A stretch of 64,000 nucleotides of DNA from contig CM049321.1 of the NCBI GenBank assembly GCA_026874595.1, positions 4,953,479 to 5,017,478 on the forward strand, given 5' to 3'. Source of the stretch: Sipunculus nudus (Eukaryota; Annelida; Sipuncula; Golfingiida; Sipunculidae). Of this stretch, positions 25,425-37,739 are shown in pieces. The notes under the pieces were generated by a model. That model did no database searches, was not told the DNA's origin, and saw nothing but the letters and a program-made list of their open reading frames with translations. Each line of letters opens with the position of its first letter. Within the stretch, counting starts at the first letter, position 1. Position numbers and translations under genes: made by a program.

Positions 25425-25433
25425 CTTCTCGCT

Positions 25434-25584
25434 TACCCATTCAATGCGTTCGGGTTCACTTTGCCCACATCACATAGGGGTACTGATAGATAGATAAATG
25501 CATGAACAAGAAAAATCAAATGCATGAATGAATGATAATATGTAAAGGAAAAGAAAAGATGAATACGTCACATACTTAATAATG

Positions 25585-25628
<44 letters not shown>

Positions 25629-27160
25629 CAATAATGATAATAATCTTACATTCAATTTTAATTAGAACACTTAAAATAATTTAAAAAATATAATGATAAT
25701 TATAATATTTATTAAATATTTAAAGGGAGAGAAACATGGTTGACGTCTTGCTCGTTTTCTGAGGTTTTTCACATTTCTGGTCAAACTTCACTTACGTTGT
25801 TAAATCTTTGTTTTCTCCGAGTAGCTGAAACTTATATGACATGATGTCTGGGTGGAGATAGAGTTACGTGTTTAAGTTGTGAGGTATCACTGTAGTCTAT
25901 CCGGACATTGTAAATTCTAAAGTGTATCAAAATTAAGCGATTTGTCGCGTACAGGGCGTTTTTGTTCAAAGGTGTATTCATGATGGAAAAACCGAGAAAC
26001 ACTACTTTCATTATATGAGCGGAGATTGTAATATTAGACTGGTTCCAGGAACCATTTAATTAGTATCTTTCATGGTCACAAGATGTCACAACCGGACAAT
26101 AATAGTTTCAGAAAACTTGTCATTGTACTTTCTGCTGTTAAAAACAATATGGAGCCGCTTGATTAATGTATATTCTACAACTCTTACACCTGAGGCTAAA
26201 ACATTTCTCCCTTACAACCGCCAATACCCTCAAATAGTAACCCCCAGTGTACGCATTGTGTGTTATTAGTAATGCCATTATATATTTCCCGATAGCCTAA
26301 TGACAATCTGACTCAGTAGGCAATGATAATTGAGCTCGAAAGCCTACTAGAGTCGTTATACAAGCAAAATCGAGTAAGTCATCGCAATGGTGTCCATCAT
26401 GTTTCATTCATATCGTGGAAAAACCACCCATAATCCTAACATTATGCTGATTATTTAACACAAGAGCATGTGAACTCGCAACCTAAAATGACACCCCGTC
26501 TCTATGGTAACGAGTCATTTCCCGTTGTAGGATTTTCCCACAGATAATAGAAAACAACACAGAATTTAAGGTTTATCGTAAATTCTGTCCTTAACATTAT
26601 ACTGCCAGCCTGTTAGTTAATTGTGATAAACAGGAAGCTAGAGGGGTCGCGGCAGGCTACTGAACTTCGCCTTATGTCGATTATCCTTTAGCCCCTTAAC
26701 GAGTCTACATGACTAAACCTAGTGCTGACCAGACGTGGGCCACTCCTGCATCATTCCAGGGCACGCAGAAGAGTGGGCTAGCCTGAATATACTTTACAAA
26801 TAGGAATGGGTCAGTCCAAATACTGATAGCTGAAGGGGTAGTAGGCCTGATGTCTAACACTGTTTCGCCTCCAAGTTGCCCGAGTCCTGTAACCCGTGCG
26901 AGCCATGATTGTGTTCATGCAGTCATCAATTAAACAAAGATGTACAGGGGTTTACAAATATGCTGAGTTTATAAAGAGAAGTTTTCTCGCTAATGGTTTG
27001 TGTTATTAGAAAGTACACTAAAATGCTACCGATTGGTCTGGTTTATGTTAATTGACAGTGTACCTGTAGGCCATGGGGCGTTGTCAAAAATGATGAAAAT
27101 ATTTGCATCCTCATAGGGCCTTACAATTCGTTCCTCAGACCTTGATGAAAAGACACTCTG
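25434..27160. other. Unique sequence, probable original 5' flank of PTPN23
   Basis: If FB-2 and FB-3 are removed, this sequence joins directly to 18978 and would be the native promoter/5' UTR of PTPN23. No gene, TATA box or clear CpG island is recognised in it. Confidence 0.5.
25579..25625 (+). repeat. (AAT)n microsatellite
   Basis: About 14 units of TAA/AAT just outside FB-3. Confidence 0.95.
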
Positions 27161-27163
27161 GCA

Positions 27164-27650
27164 GGCCAGTAATCTGGGCGTAACGTCAGAGGGTACCGTC
27201 GACATGACGCCTATTTCCCGGCAAACTTGCCAAGAACCGGTCGATCCTTTTTAAATCAGAACACGAAGAATAGAAGCGTGATTTCATTTCATGGATTTCA
27301 TCGCGCGGCCCGGATGACCTTCCCCACTGTGTTCGCAGAGCGTTTCTTAAACTTGTGCTCCCGTAGCGGAGGCCTGTATCCATTGGGATGCATGCACACT
27401 GTTTCTAATTTCACTCTTTTTTCGACCAGCACTTATGTTTTTCTCAATTGCAGTAAAAGAGTTCTGAGATATACCGTTTCTTTCGTTTTATAATTGTCCA
27501 GTTGGTACAAGATGGTACACTGAAATACACTTGCTTATTAAGACTACTGTTTTTTATAAACATTAAATGCAAGTGTTCCACAAAATGTATTTCAAGTTTT
27601 TATCCGTAAATGATAAGAGGTTTAATCTTATAAATTATATATTTAATCCA
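27164..27650 (-). repeat. Right copy of the ~480-bp inverted repeat pair
   Basis: Inverted partner of 17092-17562, 9.6 kb away, lying on the far side of the FB pile-up and PTPN23 exon 1. No clear target duplication was found at the outer borders. Confidence 0.88.
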
Positions 27651-27654
27651 CGGA

Positions 27655-29040
27655 AACAGATATGTTTAGTCTTTATTTAGATTTATCATTTTTTGTCTCA
27701 TGAGTTTTCAGCTAGGTTGCTTATTTCTAAATTCCTGAAATAAAATATTGTTGAGATAAAACAGGCAAATTGGTGCATACTGTTAAACTTTTCATTCATA
27801 TTCCTTAAAGCTGGCTAGGCCTTGCTGTGAACAACACTGGTATCCTCAGTCAAGAATACTGGGAAACTTTCATAGAATTTCTATGCAATGAAAAAACTTT
27901 CATATAATTTAATTTTAAACATCTGACCCTATGTTTAAATTTTCTCGAGAAATATTAATAAATTTTACATATTATTTGTGAATCTAATGTATCCTTTCAT
28001 ATATTTAGTAGAACCATGTTATTCCTTATTTCATAATTAACAGGTTAATTTGGGACCACCACTTACAAGACAATATACAATGTACACCTAATTGGCATGC
28101 TTATCAATTTTTATAAATTATTATTTGAAAATGGATTTTTAAAAATGTTTACAGCCATTTATTTCAGTTTATAAATTAAACATGTATTATATACACTTCA
28201 GTTCCACTCCTTCCGTATTTTATAATTTGCAGAATGTCAAACGTCCCCAGTGGGTCTTTTTACATGCATATTAAAGACACATAGTTGATACACTGATAAA
28301 TTTACTAATATGTGATAAAAAGAGGCTCCCAGCTGTCTCTTTCACGTAGTCCATAAAAGTGTTTAGTCAACGACAACTATATGTAAGTTTTCAGAAATTT
28401 CAAAGAGATGATATACATAAACATTAACTGTTGCCTCGTTCATGAATATTATTAATTCCATTTATTGAGATTTTAAGCAAATATCACAATCAAGTTAGGT
28501 TGACCACCGTGACCGACAGTAGATGTGTTATATAAACCACATTAGTTGTAGTTCTTCAGGTAAAACAAATATATAGAGTATCACTGATTATTTTCCTCAA
28601 CTAAAACTGTCTGGGAAATCTTTGCTGACAGTTATATCAGCTTATGTTGTGTTCAGTCTTTTGAATCCAGCCATTTCGTGTAATAACTGGTTATAAATTT
28701 AATTGATTTCATGAAAATGACTACTAAATAACTGGTGGCCACGGGCATTACGTGAAATTACTGTAATGTGTAAGCATTTCATGTAATGACTGATTTCACT
28801 GATTTATTATAAGTTTTATGCTAAGTTTACGTTTGCAATTAACATGTGAAAATATAAGCAGAAGGGTTTTTTTTTAAGGTATAATATCTCCCTTTTATAT
28901 CTAACTCTAATAATTAAAATGCAGATATAATGAGAAAAGAACGTGCTTTATTTTTTAAAAATGAGAATATGTCTTGAACATATCTTGAGAATTCTTCTGC
29001 AGACAGCGTTTGCAATTATGAATATTTATTCAAAAACATG
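27655..29040. other. Intergenic, no feature seen
   Basis: AT-rich DNA without coding signal or recognised repeat between the inverted repeat copy and the GC-richer 5' region of the aminotransferase gene. Confidence 0.5.
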
Positions 29041-29049
29041 GGCGTACTT

Positions 29050-29609
29050 TGAAATGGCCGAAACCGCAAGTACAAGGGCTATGGGTCTCGAAGCAGTGTC
29101 GTTCACAGGATCGAGTTCGGCTCTCGAATGGTAAGGCTGGGTCTCCGCTGCTGGGACCGGTGGAGGGAATGTGGGTTGCTTCTGGCTTTGTGGCTGTAGC
29201 TTTCTAAAAGGTCACCGGCTCGGGATGGACGGTGGCGGCCTCTACGGCTGATTGGCTTGGCGTGGCTCTGCGACTGTTGGCTCGGAGAACATGCTTAAGG
29301 AGCACACAGGGCTGAGGTCTTGACCGCAGTAACCTGTAGCTGCTCGATGAGCGTATACCTCTTTTGGTTGGTTGGTTGGTTGATTCTGCAACTGCGAGCG
29401 CCACCATGTGTCTGTGATGGACAGCCTGAATCCTGTCGGAACTTCTCGGCTATAGTCGGATGTCTTCGGTTCAGGAATTCCGTCCGGGGAGAAGGGGGCT
29501 TCCCCAGCGAGCGACACGCAAACATGTTGAACCAATGTCATTGACAACGCCTAAATATTCCACTTCCCCGCCGGTGGGGGACGACAAAGTCTGTGACAGA
29601 GGGTCCACA
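29050..29609 (+). promoter_or_regulatory. GC-richer 5' region of the aminotransferase-like gene
   Basis: This 550-bp stretch is clearly richer in G, C and CpG than its AT-rich surroundings and ends at the proposed start codon. It likely holds the promoter and 5' UTR. Several open frames on both strands reflect composition. Includes a (GGTT)4 run near 29362. No TATA box is obvious. Confidence 0.4.
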
Positions 29610-29670
29610 ATGGAGCCCCGGGTCCCCCAAACGGATTTCGGCATATTGCCCTACACTTGCGTCTACCTTG
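29610..29670 (+). CDS. Aminotransferase-like gene, exon 1 (start exon)
   Basis: ATG at 29610 has A at -3 and G at +4. Twenty codons read MEPRVPQTDFGILPYTCVYL, plus one base before a perfect GTAAGT donor (29671). The single leftover base is exactly what exon 2 (two leading bases) needs. The link to exon 2 over 5.5 kb is inferred from this phase match and from the lack of another candidate. In-frame upstream ATGs at 29460 and 29535 could add up to 50 residues but sit in weaker context. Confidence 0.6.
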
Positions 29671-32600
29671 GTAAGTTGAAATTGTAAACATAATTGAGAT
29701 AATCAACATGCTATGTACAGTACATACAGTGATACACTACTGTCACTACTGTCACTACCATTCACAATACATGAATTGTGACTGTCATTTGTATCACGCC
29801 CATCTTGTCAAATTTTCTCGAAATGATCAGTATTTAAATTCAAACTAACGAATCCATTAAGGTGTGGCTCTGAAAAGGGCCAATTTTATAAACTGTGCAG
29901 TTTTGTTGTTAATGGTCATATAAAATCACATATCAAATTTTTTTATCATTTTTTAAGTTTATTATAATAGTAATACTGTAGTATATGTAATTATACAAGT
30001 ATTTACTAGTAATAACCTGTTTACTAATTATTAATACTTATTATTTTAAAAATTATTTATTAAACTTTAAACAAGATCTCTTAATAGTCATATCAGGCTG
30101 TAAAGATGTAACAATAAGTCATTTTGCAAGGTGCAAGAAGGCCAACATAATCACATAAATTCTAGAGATACGGAAAATGAATAGCTTACTTTAACTTCAA
30201 ATTCAGTTCTGCCATATTCCCTTTTTTTCAATTCATTTTCAGTTAAATTCCCTTTTGATTCAATCCTGAATGGACCCTAGGTTTGATCCAGAAGCACTTA
30301 AATTATAATTGTATACTGATATATATACTGGTAATTGACTAATTGTTTGAGCGAGTGAAGCTTAGTGTTCTGACCTGACAATCCAGGTGGCTTCCAAAAC
30401 TGGTCATCCCATAAAGCATGTTGAATTAACATGAAAATAGCTACTTCCCTTTCAAATAAATCTTTACCTGGCAAAATATTGCCTTGAAACCATTAGCTTA
30501 CTCCTGTAAATGAACAGTGGACTGGGTGCGATCACTGTTTACAACATAAACATAGCACATAGGGCAGTGTGCATCACGGAGCCATAACACATGTTAATCA
30601 GGAGTTGCCCTGACTGACTTGGCTAAAAAAAAATAATACATGTTCCCTTCTGCCTTTAACACCACGTGTTGCGGCACACAGATCTTCAGTCACATGCCCT
30701 TGTTATGGTAAACAGACACACAAGGACAGCAGCCATTTCTGCTGTGGGTTCTGTCTGGCAACTGCTGTGCGGCAGCTATAAATACCTTTCTGCCCTTGTT
30801 TCTGCCATAAGGGGAGAAATACCCTGAAAACTGTGATAAAATGAATTTATATAAAAGCTAACCAATTTATACATGATACAGCAAATACAGCAGTAATATA
30901 ACAGTAATGAAAATGAATAAGGTGTAAACTGTGACAGAATATATTAATAATTATTGGAGGGTCCAGGTATTGCCTGAAGAAGGGCTGAGAAACCCAAACT
31001 ATATAGGAATTATTATTTTGAGTCAATTCTCAGTCAATAATAAGCTAAACTGAAGCAAGGTTCCTACGCCAAAAGTCAGAGGCTCTGGTAGCATCATCAT
31101 AGTCAGCATTATGTCATGCATGAATGAGCACTTGTAACCACTGGACTTAGGAGAGCGCTACCGGAGCTAGGTTCTGTCACATCATTTCCAATACCAGTGA
31201 AACATGAATGAAGTCTTGTGTACACAAGTTAATGCATATCAGGAAACCTTAAGGGCTGTGATAATGACATTACCTGAGCCTAGGTACCTAAATGCTACCT
31301 ATGTACCACTGTGTACTACCACATATACAAAAAAACTCCTGCTCAGGAACCCACGAGGCAGTACAGGCTCTAGAACTGAAACAGCATTCGTAATCCCAGT
31401 CAATTGGAAATCATTCATAACTGACAACTGAAAATTTTAGTCAAGATAGCCCTGTGACTACACCGCTTGAGTCACTACAGTCTTTATAAATCTCTTCACC
31501 ATAAATTGGGAAAATTTGGTTTTATGAAATGTGCTGTTTTCAGCTGGCAATTTAAACAAGTTTATAAAGGACCCACTGAAACCCAGGCCCAACTTGAGAC
31601 ACCCGGGCCTAATTAAACACTATAATAAAATTAACCTTACAAAAACAGAAATGATCCTGGAATTGCTTTAAACAGAAAGGCTGGGTCTGTCCCTTCAAAA
31701 TCAATTAAAAATTTTGATGAATATTCGTATATTTAGTGCTAAATTTCAACTCTTAATAAGGGTCAAATAACCTAAATTTTTGGCCGTCTGAAAACTTGAG
31801 CCCAGTAAAAACGGCCTTATCATACATGTTTTATGCGACTTTAACACTTTCTCCAATGTATTATATAGAATAGATAGTTCTCTATAACCATAGATACCAA
31901 AAAGGTTACTAAAATTTGGTAAATCACAGCAATTCTAAACTATAACATGTATATATATTTATATGTATATATGGTTCAACAGACGGTCATTTTTCACGCA
32001 ATACCTCCCCCCCCCCCCCCCCTGGCCCAAAGCAAAATGCATTTACACGTTATATCATATAATATTGTCACATTTTACAACTTGTTACGTTAGATTAGAC
32101 AGTTCTCTAGTGTACTCAAGTTTAAAATGTAATATATTCCAAATTACCGTACCAGCTTTTTTACAGTTTTCTGGATGGTCTCATAAAAGGCTAATTAACT
32201 CACAGCCTGACCGGGCCCAACTCATCACACGTTATAAATGGTAAAAGCTTGGACGGTGCAATAAATTTTCTTAATGAACAAGTTTCAGCTGATTATATTT
32301 TAATTGTCGAAGATATTATCAGTTTTTTTTCTTATAGTAACATATATAAACAAGGACAACTATGATTTTCAACGCATGTCTCAGTTGAGGATGGCACAGA
32401 CCAATACATAAACCCGTCCTGAAAATAAAGAGAGAATCTATAATAATGTATGAGAGAATATACAAATACATCATCTTTGGTAGTTTGCGTGCAATCAATT
32501 GCCAAGATGATATGGCACTCCCAACAAATCACTCAATCAATCAAGCCCAAGTTGCACTCTGTCAGCATACAGGCATGCATGGGTGCACACATTTATAGCC

Positions 32601-35600
32601 CTCATGTGACATTCATACCCTTCACTGTTGCACAGCACAAGTCTTTACATGGTCAAGCACAACTTACGGCAGAGTTAATATTTTTGTTCAGAAGAAAATA
32701 TCATATTCGATTTGAACATGTTATATAAAAAAGTAACAGTAAAGAAGCATGATTATACAAATATGATACTGGAAACCATATATGTATACATAACACATGA
32801 CATTTTATATTAAAGTTTGTCTGTTTAGAACAAATAAGACTCACTCTCATTTTCAGTTTATACTGAACACTGATGCAGGACCTGTAAAATTTCTGTTCAC
32901 ATTTTCTGTTCCATTAAACAATTCCTATAACACATCAGCCAAACCACAAGGGCAGGATATGGTTACTTTAACTGATAACGATTTTAACCTTAGGCATTGA
33001 ATTGTTATACTTTTGTTTCAGTTGTTTTCGGAATGCCGTAACTTCTCCCTTCTCATAACACTGTTTCAGCTTGTTTAATATTATAACAATGTCGTCCTCA
33101 TACCTAGCGTGAATAGGCACTTAAGCTGTTGCCCAATATATTGTGTTGGCTACAGCAAACAATGTAGCACTATCATAGAATCGTTTCTTGACTTAGGGAA
33201 AAAACAGGAAATAACTGGAGGAGGTAGATCAATTAATTAATTTCCCTGGGCACGACGCTTTATGAGATACTGCTCCCACTTATAGGGGCCCAATCATCTA
33301 TCTAACCTCTATAAACTAAAGGTATTCCCTTGGAGCTCTTATAAAAAATAGACCAGTAAAAGTGAATATCACCATACACAGGCTGCTTGTTTTTGTTCTG
33401 TCGATTTTTGGGTAATGAGGTCAAAGGTAAAGGTCACAGGACCCACATATAGAAGATTGTGGATGCATTTAAGCCAACACTTTTCATCCCAATTCTTCCA
33501 TCTTGCACATATAGCTGACCTGCAAATAGGGGAAGAACCTGATTGATTTTAGGGTCATAAGGTCAAGGTCACATGGGCCATCTGTCCACATATTTAATAT
33601 ACTGGTGATATCTCCAATTCGGATTGAATTATGGATTTCAAACTTGACTTATGACCTACCAATTATGTAAGAACCCTCTTGATTTTGGGGTCATGAGGTC
33701 AAAGGTCAAGATCACAGTATCCATTTCCTTAAAAAGATTGTGGATGCATTTTAAGCCAAACTTTTTTTCCCAAACTTTCCTTCTCTTCATGGCCCACCTG
33801 TCATTAGGGGACGGTTCCTTTTGTTTTTTTTTAAGTGACTAGGTCTAAGTCAAGGTCAATGGGCCCATCCATAAACAAGTTAGTTTATGGATGAAAACAC
33901 TAGTTTGGGTAGACAGGTTGGCTTCAAACTGATCATAGGACCCATATTTGAAAAAAACCTACCTTATAGACAAATTCAGTTGAGCGGGGAGACTCATGGG
34001 TCTCTAGTTATATTTTTACTTAAAAAAAAATTAAAAAAATGAAAATATATACATGTATATTCAAATTTTCAAGGGCGTTTCATGTCAAAGCCAATCAAAC
34101 ACACACTTCCCATAATTTTGGTCTGCTGAAAACATCAGAACTTCAGAAGCATTTACATTTTTCAGTTTCTATGTTAGAATGCAAAGTTTTGCAAATGGCT
34201 TTTTGTACCATCTTTACACAGCGCTTTACCTATAGGCCTACTACCTATATTATAAGCGCTGTTTGTTTTGATCTCGTATCCTGAATCTCTACACCAGAGG
34301 GGAGCACTTTATTTTAGTCCAATCAGATGAGACCCTGTGCTGGAAGACAAAACGGTTTACCAGCCAAGCGAGGAATATACAGAGCTAATGTAATGATTTT
34401 GAGTGACAGCTCATCGCCCCAGCAACCATTTGAACAGGCCACAGGCTCAGAGAGTATGGCCCCCATGTGGTTTCTGGGTGGAGCCTGATGCCTGTCGAGT
34501 GTTTGTTGACTTGCATTTGGTTGGCTGCTGGTCAAATCAGCAGTTTTTTCAGCAGACAGGCCAGCTGGTGTTTAAGTGCATCATAAACAGTCAAAGCAGA
34601 CAGCAGGAAAATCAGTAGCTTCTTTAGAAGCATGAGATGTCTGCTGCCCCGGGAGTGTAGGCTTTTTGCAGCTTGTGACCTTTCAAGTTCACACCTATTA
34701 AGTCAGCCACCTTTGGTTATATGTTTTTTTTTATCATAGGGACATGTACTGTAGTTGCTAACAGTATCTATATACAACCTTATACATCAGTACCAGAGGC
34801 ATTAGAAGTACTGTTTAGGAGGAATTACTGACAGTTCATTAATATTAACGTAAAGAAAACCAGAAATCACATTAATCCTACAGATAAGGCAGGTAAATAG
34901 CTGGTTTTGAATTTGCATTTTTGCTTTGACAGTTTCATGGCATCCACCAGGAGTGTATGCTTTCATTCCCTTTTTTGTGGAATATTCACAAATGTGCAGT
35001 CACCTAGCCCAATGCAACATTGGAATATGGTCTGAATAGGTGAATGCAAACATTGCATGGTTGTGTAGTACTCTCCCCCTCCCCCATTAAGGACCCCACA
35101 CATGGTGGAGGCCTGCATTCTTGACCATGAATACTTTTAGTTTTATTTACTTTCTGTTTTTCAGATGCAGATTTCAAACATCTGGTCCAGGGAGCAAAGT
35201 GGTGTGTCTCCGGGAATCTTGATCGAGCGAAACTATTAGACGGTCTGAGAGAACTGTTTACAACAAAAGAAAACCCAAATTGGGTCCTACCATGTTTGGC
35301 AGTCAGGACTGCTCTTGACCTTTTCCTCAGGATCAAGTGCTACCCACCGGGGTCAGAGGTCATCATGTCAGCGATAAACATTCCAGACATGGTACGGGTC
35401 ATTAAACATCATCAACTCAAGGTCGTACCTGTGGATGTAAACTTAGAAACCATGGCACCAAAGGTTGAAAGGCTTGACAGCCTTGTTAACAAGAAAACAG
35501 TAGCAATATTAGTTGCACATATTTTTGGAAAATGGTTTGATATGCAGCCTGTGATAGACTTTGCAAAACGACACAAGCTTGATGTGATTGAGGACTGTGC

Positions 35601-37737
35601 GGAAGGCTTTTGTGGGTATCAGAGACTTGGTCACCCAGAGACAGATCTTTCGCTGTTCAGTTTTGGAGCTATCAAATTTTTCACCGCCTTTGGAGGAGCC
35701 ATTGCCAAAGTCCGTGAAAAGTGCCTGTATGATAAAATGGTGGCTTTATACTCAACATACCCAATGCAATCTCATAAAGAATACCTGCAGAAAGTGCTCA
35801 AATATATGTTTGTGTTTGTATGGTTGAACTGTCCCCGAATGATTAAACCGGGCATGTACTTATCCAGAGTGCTGAATATTGACCATAAAAAGAAAGTTGT
35901 TGAACTGCTCCGTGGATTCCCTCATAATTTGATCGAAAAGTTACGTCACCAACCCAGCAATGCTCTGCTTCAAGTGATGTTCGAGCGCCTGAGCAATTTT
36001 GACCCCAGAGAGATTAACATAGGTCGGGTCAAGTGTGAATACGTAACAGAGCGACTTCCAGAAAAAGTCCGGTGGATTGGACAAAATGCCATGGTCAAGA
36101 ATAACTGGCTTTATCCCATAGTAGTGGTAAGTTTTTATAATAGTAAGATAATACAATATGTATAATTAATGTCTAAGTGAACTTTTGACAGTAATTGTCT
36201 CACTGCCCAGTCAGACAGAAAACATCTAGTTATTACTAGCCCCACATGAATTTTTACTTGTCCTGCTAAAGTCAGAGGTCACAAGCATGAAGTATGTAAT
36301 ACATGATTGTGTATGGTTGCATGTTTTATTTTAAATTTTTAAAACTGTGACAAAATATGTTAGACAGAAAAATGGTTCAACTGTTTGTTTGTAAATAATA
36401 TTTCTCTTTAATATTTGTTCAGAAAAAACATGCAGAAATGAAAGATACATGGTTATTATCGATATGATTTATTTTCTGTAATAAAGAAAGGCTGAGTGAA
36501 AATTGGTTAAAATTAGAGCCTTTGGAATAAAGGTTCATGTTGAAGCCATGTAGTTGCCGAATTGGGCAATCAGGGCCAATTTTGTGTTGGCCTTCTACCA
36601 TTTTTTAGAATTTTTACTTGTCCCAGAATAGCAGTTTAAGGGGCCTAATAACCTTTCTGACGGCATAAACAAAAGGTAATCCCTTGGAGCTTTTATAAAG
36701 GTAGGCAAGGAAACGTGGAAAATCACAGAGGCTGCTAATTTGTTTATATCAACATGTTTATAATATGTCAGGGCCCACAAAAAATATTCAAAAACGAATT
36801 CAACAAGGGCATCTGGCGGCAAGTCATATAAGCCAGAGGTTTGTAAATAGCGTTTTGCAGCATGTGGTTTCTACCTCTGCATATATGCAAGCAACCACCT
36901 TAGGTCATATTTTTTCCCCCATTTGTCTACATTGCTGTATTTACAAACATGTTGTTGATAAACAAGCTCATACAAGAAATTTGAGCACAGATATTTGCCC
37001 ACTAAAAAAAATTGATGGTTCATGATTTGAATTAGAAACCTCTGACATTTAAGTTAACGTACATATTGCAATATAAAAAAAAAACAATCTCTTTTTAGGC
37101 TAAACTTCATCTAATATCCAGTATTGATCATATCTATCCAGTATTGTTGTGTTCTCATTGGAATTGGGTGACAGTCTCTCAGTACAATTTTTATTGGATT
37201 TGATTCATGGTATTTAACCAAACTTAAAATATTATGTTACACGTTAATCAATAAGCAGTATGGTTATTTGGTTATTTCTGGTGATGTATTATAATTTAAT
37301 GCAAGGTTTGTGAACCGATTTGCGTATTGCCCTACAATATTGTGAATCAATTCATCTCCCATGAGTTGCCAGAGGAGACACATCCCTAACATCAGTATTA
37401 TTCTTTTATTTCCAAGGACAACCCTGATGAAGTTTTAAAGGTGCTGAATGCCTTGGGAGTTGATGCCTACAGAGGCGCCACCCAGCTAAATCTTGTGGAA
37501 CCAGAAAATGGCAACACACCCATGGCCTTCTTGAACAAGTTTCTCGACAACTACCCCCACGAGGCCAAATACCTGTTCGATCATGTTGTGTATCTACCTG
37601 TGAATAAAACTGTACCCTTCCATGCTCTGGATCAGATCTGTGCGGCTGTGGAGATCGCGCTTGCAAACAGTAGCTCATCAGTTGCGGAGGTTCAAGTTGG
37701 ACCACAACCCCGGTTGAAGTTACAATCAAAACTTTGA
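29610..37737 (+). CDS. DegT/DnrJ/EryC1-family (fold type I PLP) aminotransferase-like protein, three exons
   Basis: Exons 29610-29670, 35165-36126 and 37417-37737 give 447 residues. PLP-dependent sugar aminotransferase (AHBA synthase-like) features: a substrate-loop region around residues 60-80, VIEDCAEG (residues 161-168) whose Asp164 should bind the pyridine nitrogen, and LFSFGAIKFFTAFGGAI with Lys191 as the expected Schiff-base lysine. The DegT family usually makes amino sugars on nucleotide-sugar substrates and is mostly bacterial; a few animal and fungal members are uncharacterised. No signal peptide or membrane span is seen, so it is probably cytosolic. The C-terminal exon holds the small domain (VLKVLNALGVDAYRGATQL), ending at TGA 37735. 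Substrate is unknown. Phases at both junctions (1/2 and 0/0) agree. It lies divergently from PTPN23 with no visible functional link. Confidence 0.85.
29700..33300 (+). other. Intron 1 of the aminotransferase-like gene, no further feature
   Basis: Non-coding AT-rich sequence with a C tract at 32008-32022. No exon with homology was recognised. Confidence 0.5.
33310..33384 (+). repeat. Fragment of a dispersed repeat (partners 36655-36990 and 47405-47725)
   Basis: Carries AAAGGTATTCCCTTGGAGCT and CACACAGGCTGC-like blocks at the same spacing as the two longer copies. Confidence 0.6.
33385..34009 (-). repeat. Inverted copy of the 16134-16900 repeat
   Basis: Ends GACTCATGGGTCTCTAGTTA, the reverse of the 16134 start, and carries GGTCATGAGGTCAAAGGTCA units in reverse orientation. 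Confidence 0.82.
34195..34575 (+). repeat. Interspersed repeat, copy 2 (partner 2240-2850)
   Basis: Same blocks as 2240-2850 in the opposite orientation. It follows, without being part of, the CTTGACC-type repeat ending at about 34009. Confidence 0.85.
35165..36126 (+). CDS. Aminotransferase-like gene, exon 2 (PLP-binding domain)
   Basis: Acceptor TTTTTCAG at 35157-35164; donor GTG|GTAAGT at 36127. It is a 962-nt exon carrying the whole PLP-binding domain. Visible blocks are GAKWCVSGNLDRAKLL, PGSEVIMSAINIPDM, VAILVAHIFGKW, DVIEDCAEGFCGYQ and LFSFGAIKFFTAFGGA. These follow the order of DegT-type enzymes: cofactor Asp, then catalytic Lys about 27 residues later. Confidence 0.93.
36655..36990 (+). 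repeat. Dispersed repeat in aminotransferase intron 2 (partner 47405-47725)
   Basis: Shares AAAGGTAATCCCTT, AGGCTGC, AACATGTTT, CAACAAGGGCATCTGGCGGC, GCGTTTTGCA and ACAAAC-TGTTGTTGATA blocks in order with 47405-47725. Confidence 0.85.
37417..37737 (+). CDS. Aminotransferase-like gene, exon 3 (C-terminal domain)
   Basis: Acceptor TTTCCAAG at 37409-37416, phase 0. The frame runs 106 codons to TGA 37735-37737. It encodes DNPDEVLKVLNALGVDAYRG and later HVVYLPVNKTVPFHALDQIC, matching the small C-terminal domain, where family members carry a proline-rich strand followed by a helix. A low-complexity Ser tail ends the protein. No canonical AATAAA was found close downstream. Confidence 0.9.
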   Translation, partial: DNPDEVLKVLNALGVDAYRGATQLNLVEPENGNTPMAFLNKFLDNYPHEAKYLFDHVVYLPVNKTVPFHALDQICAAVEIALANSSSSVAEVQVGPQPRLKLQSKL

Positions 37738-37739
37738 TG

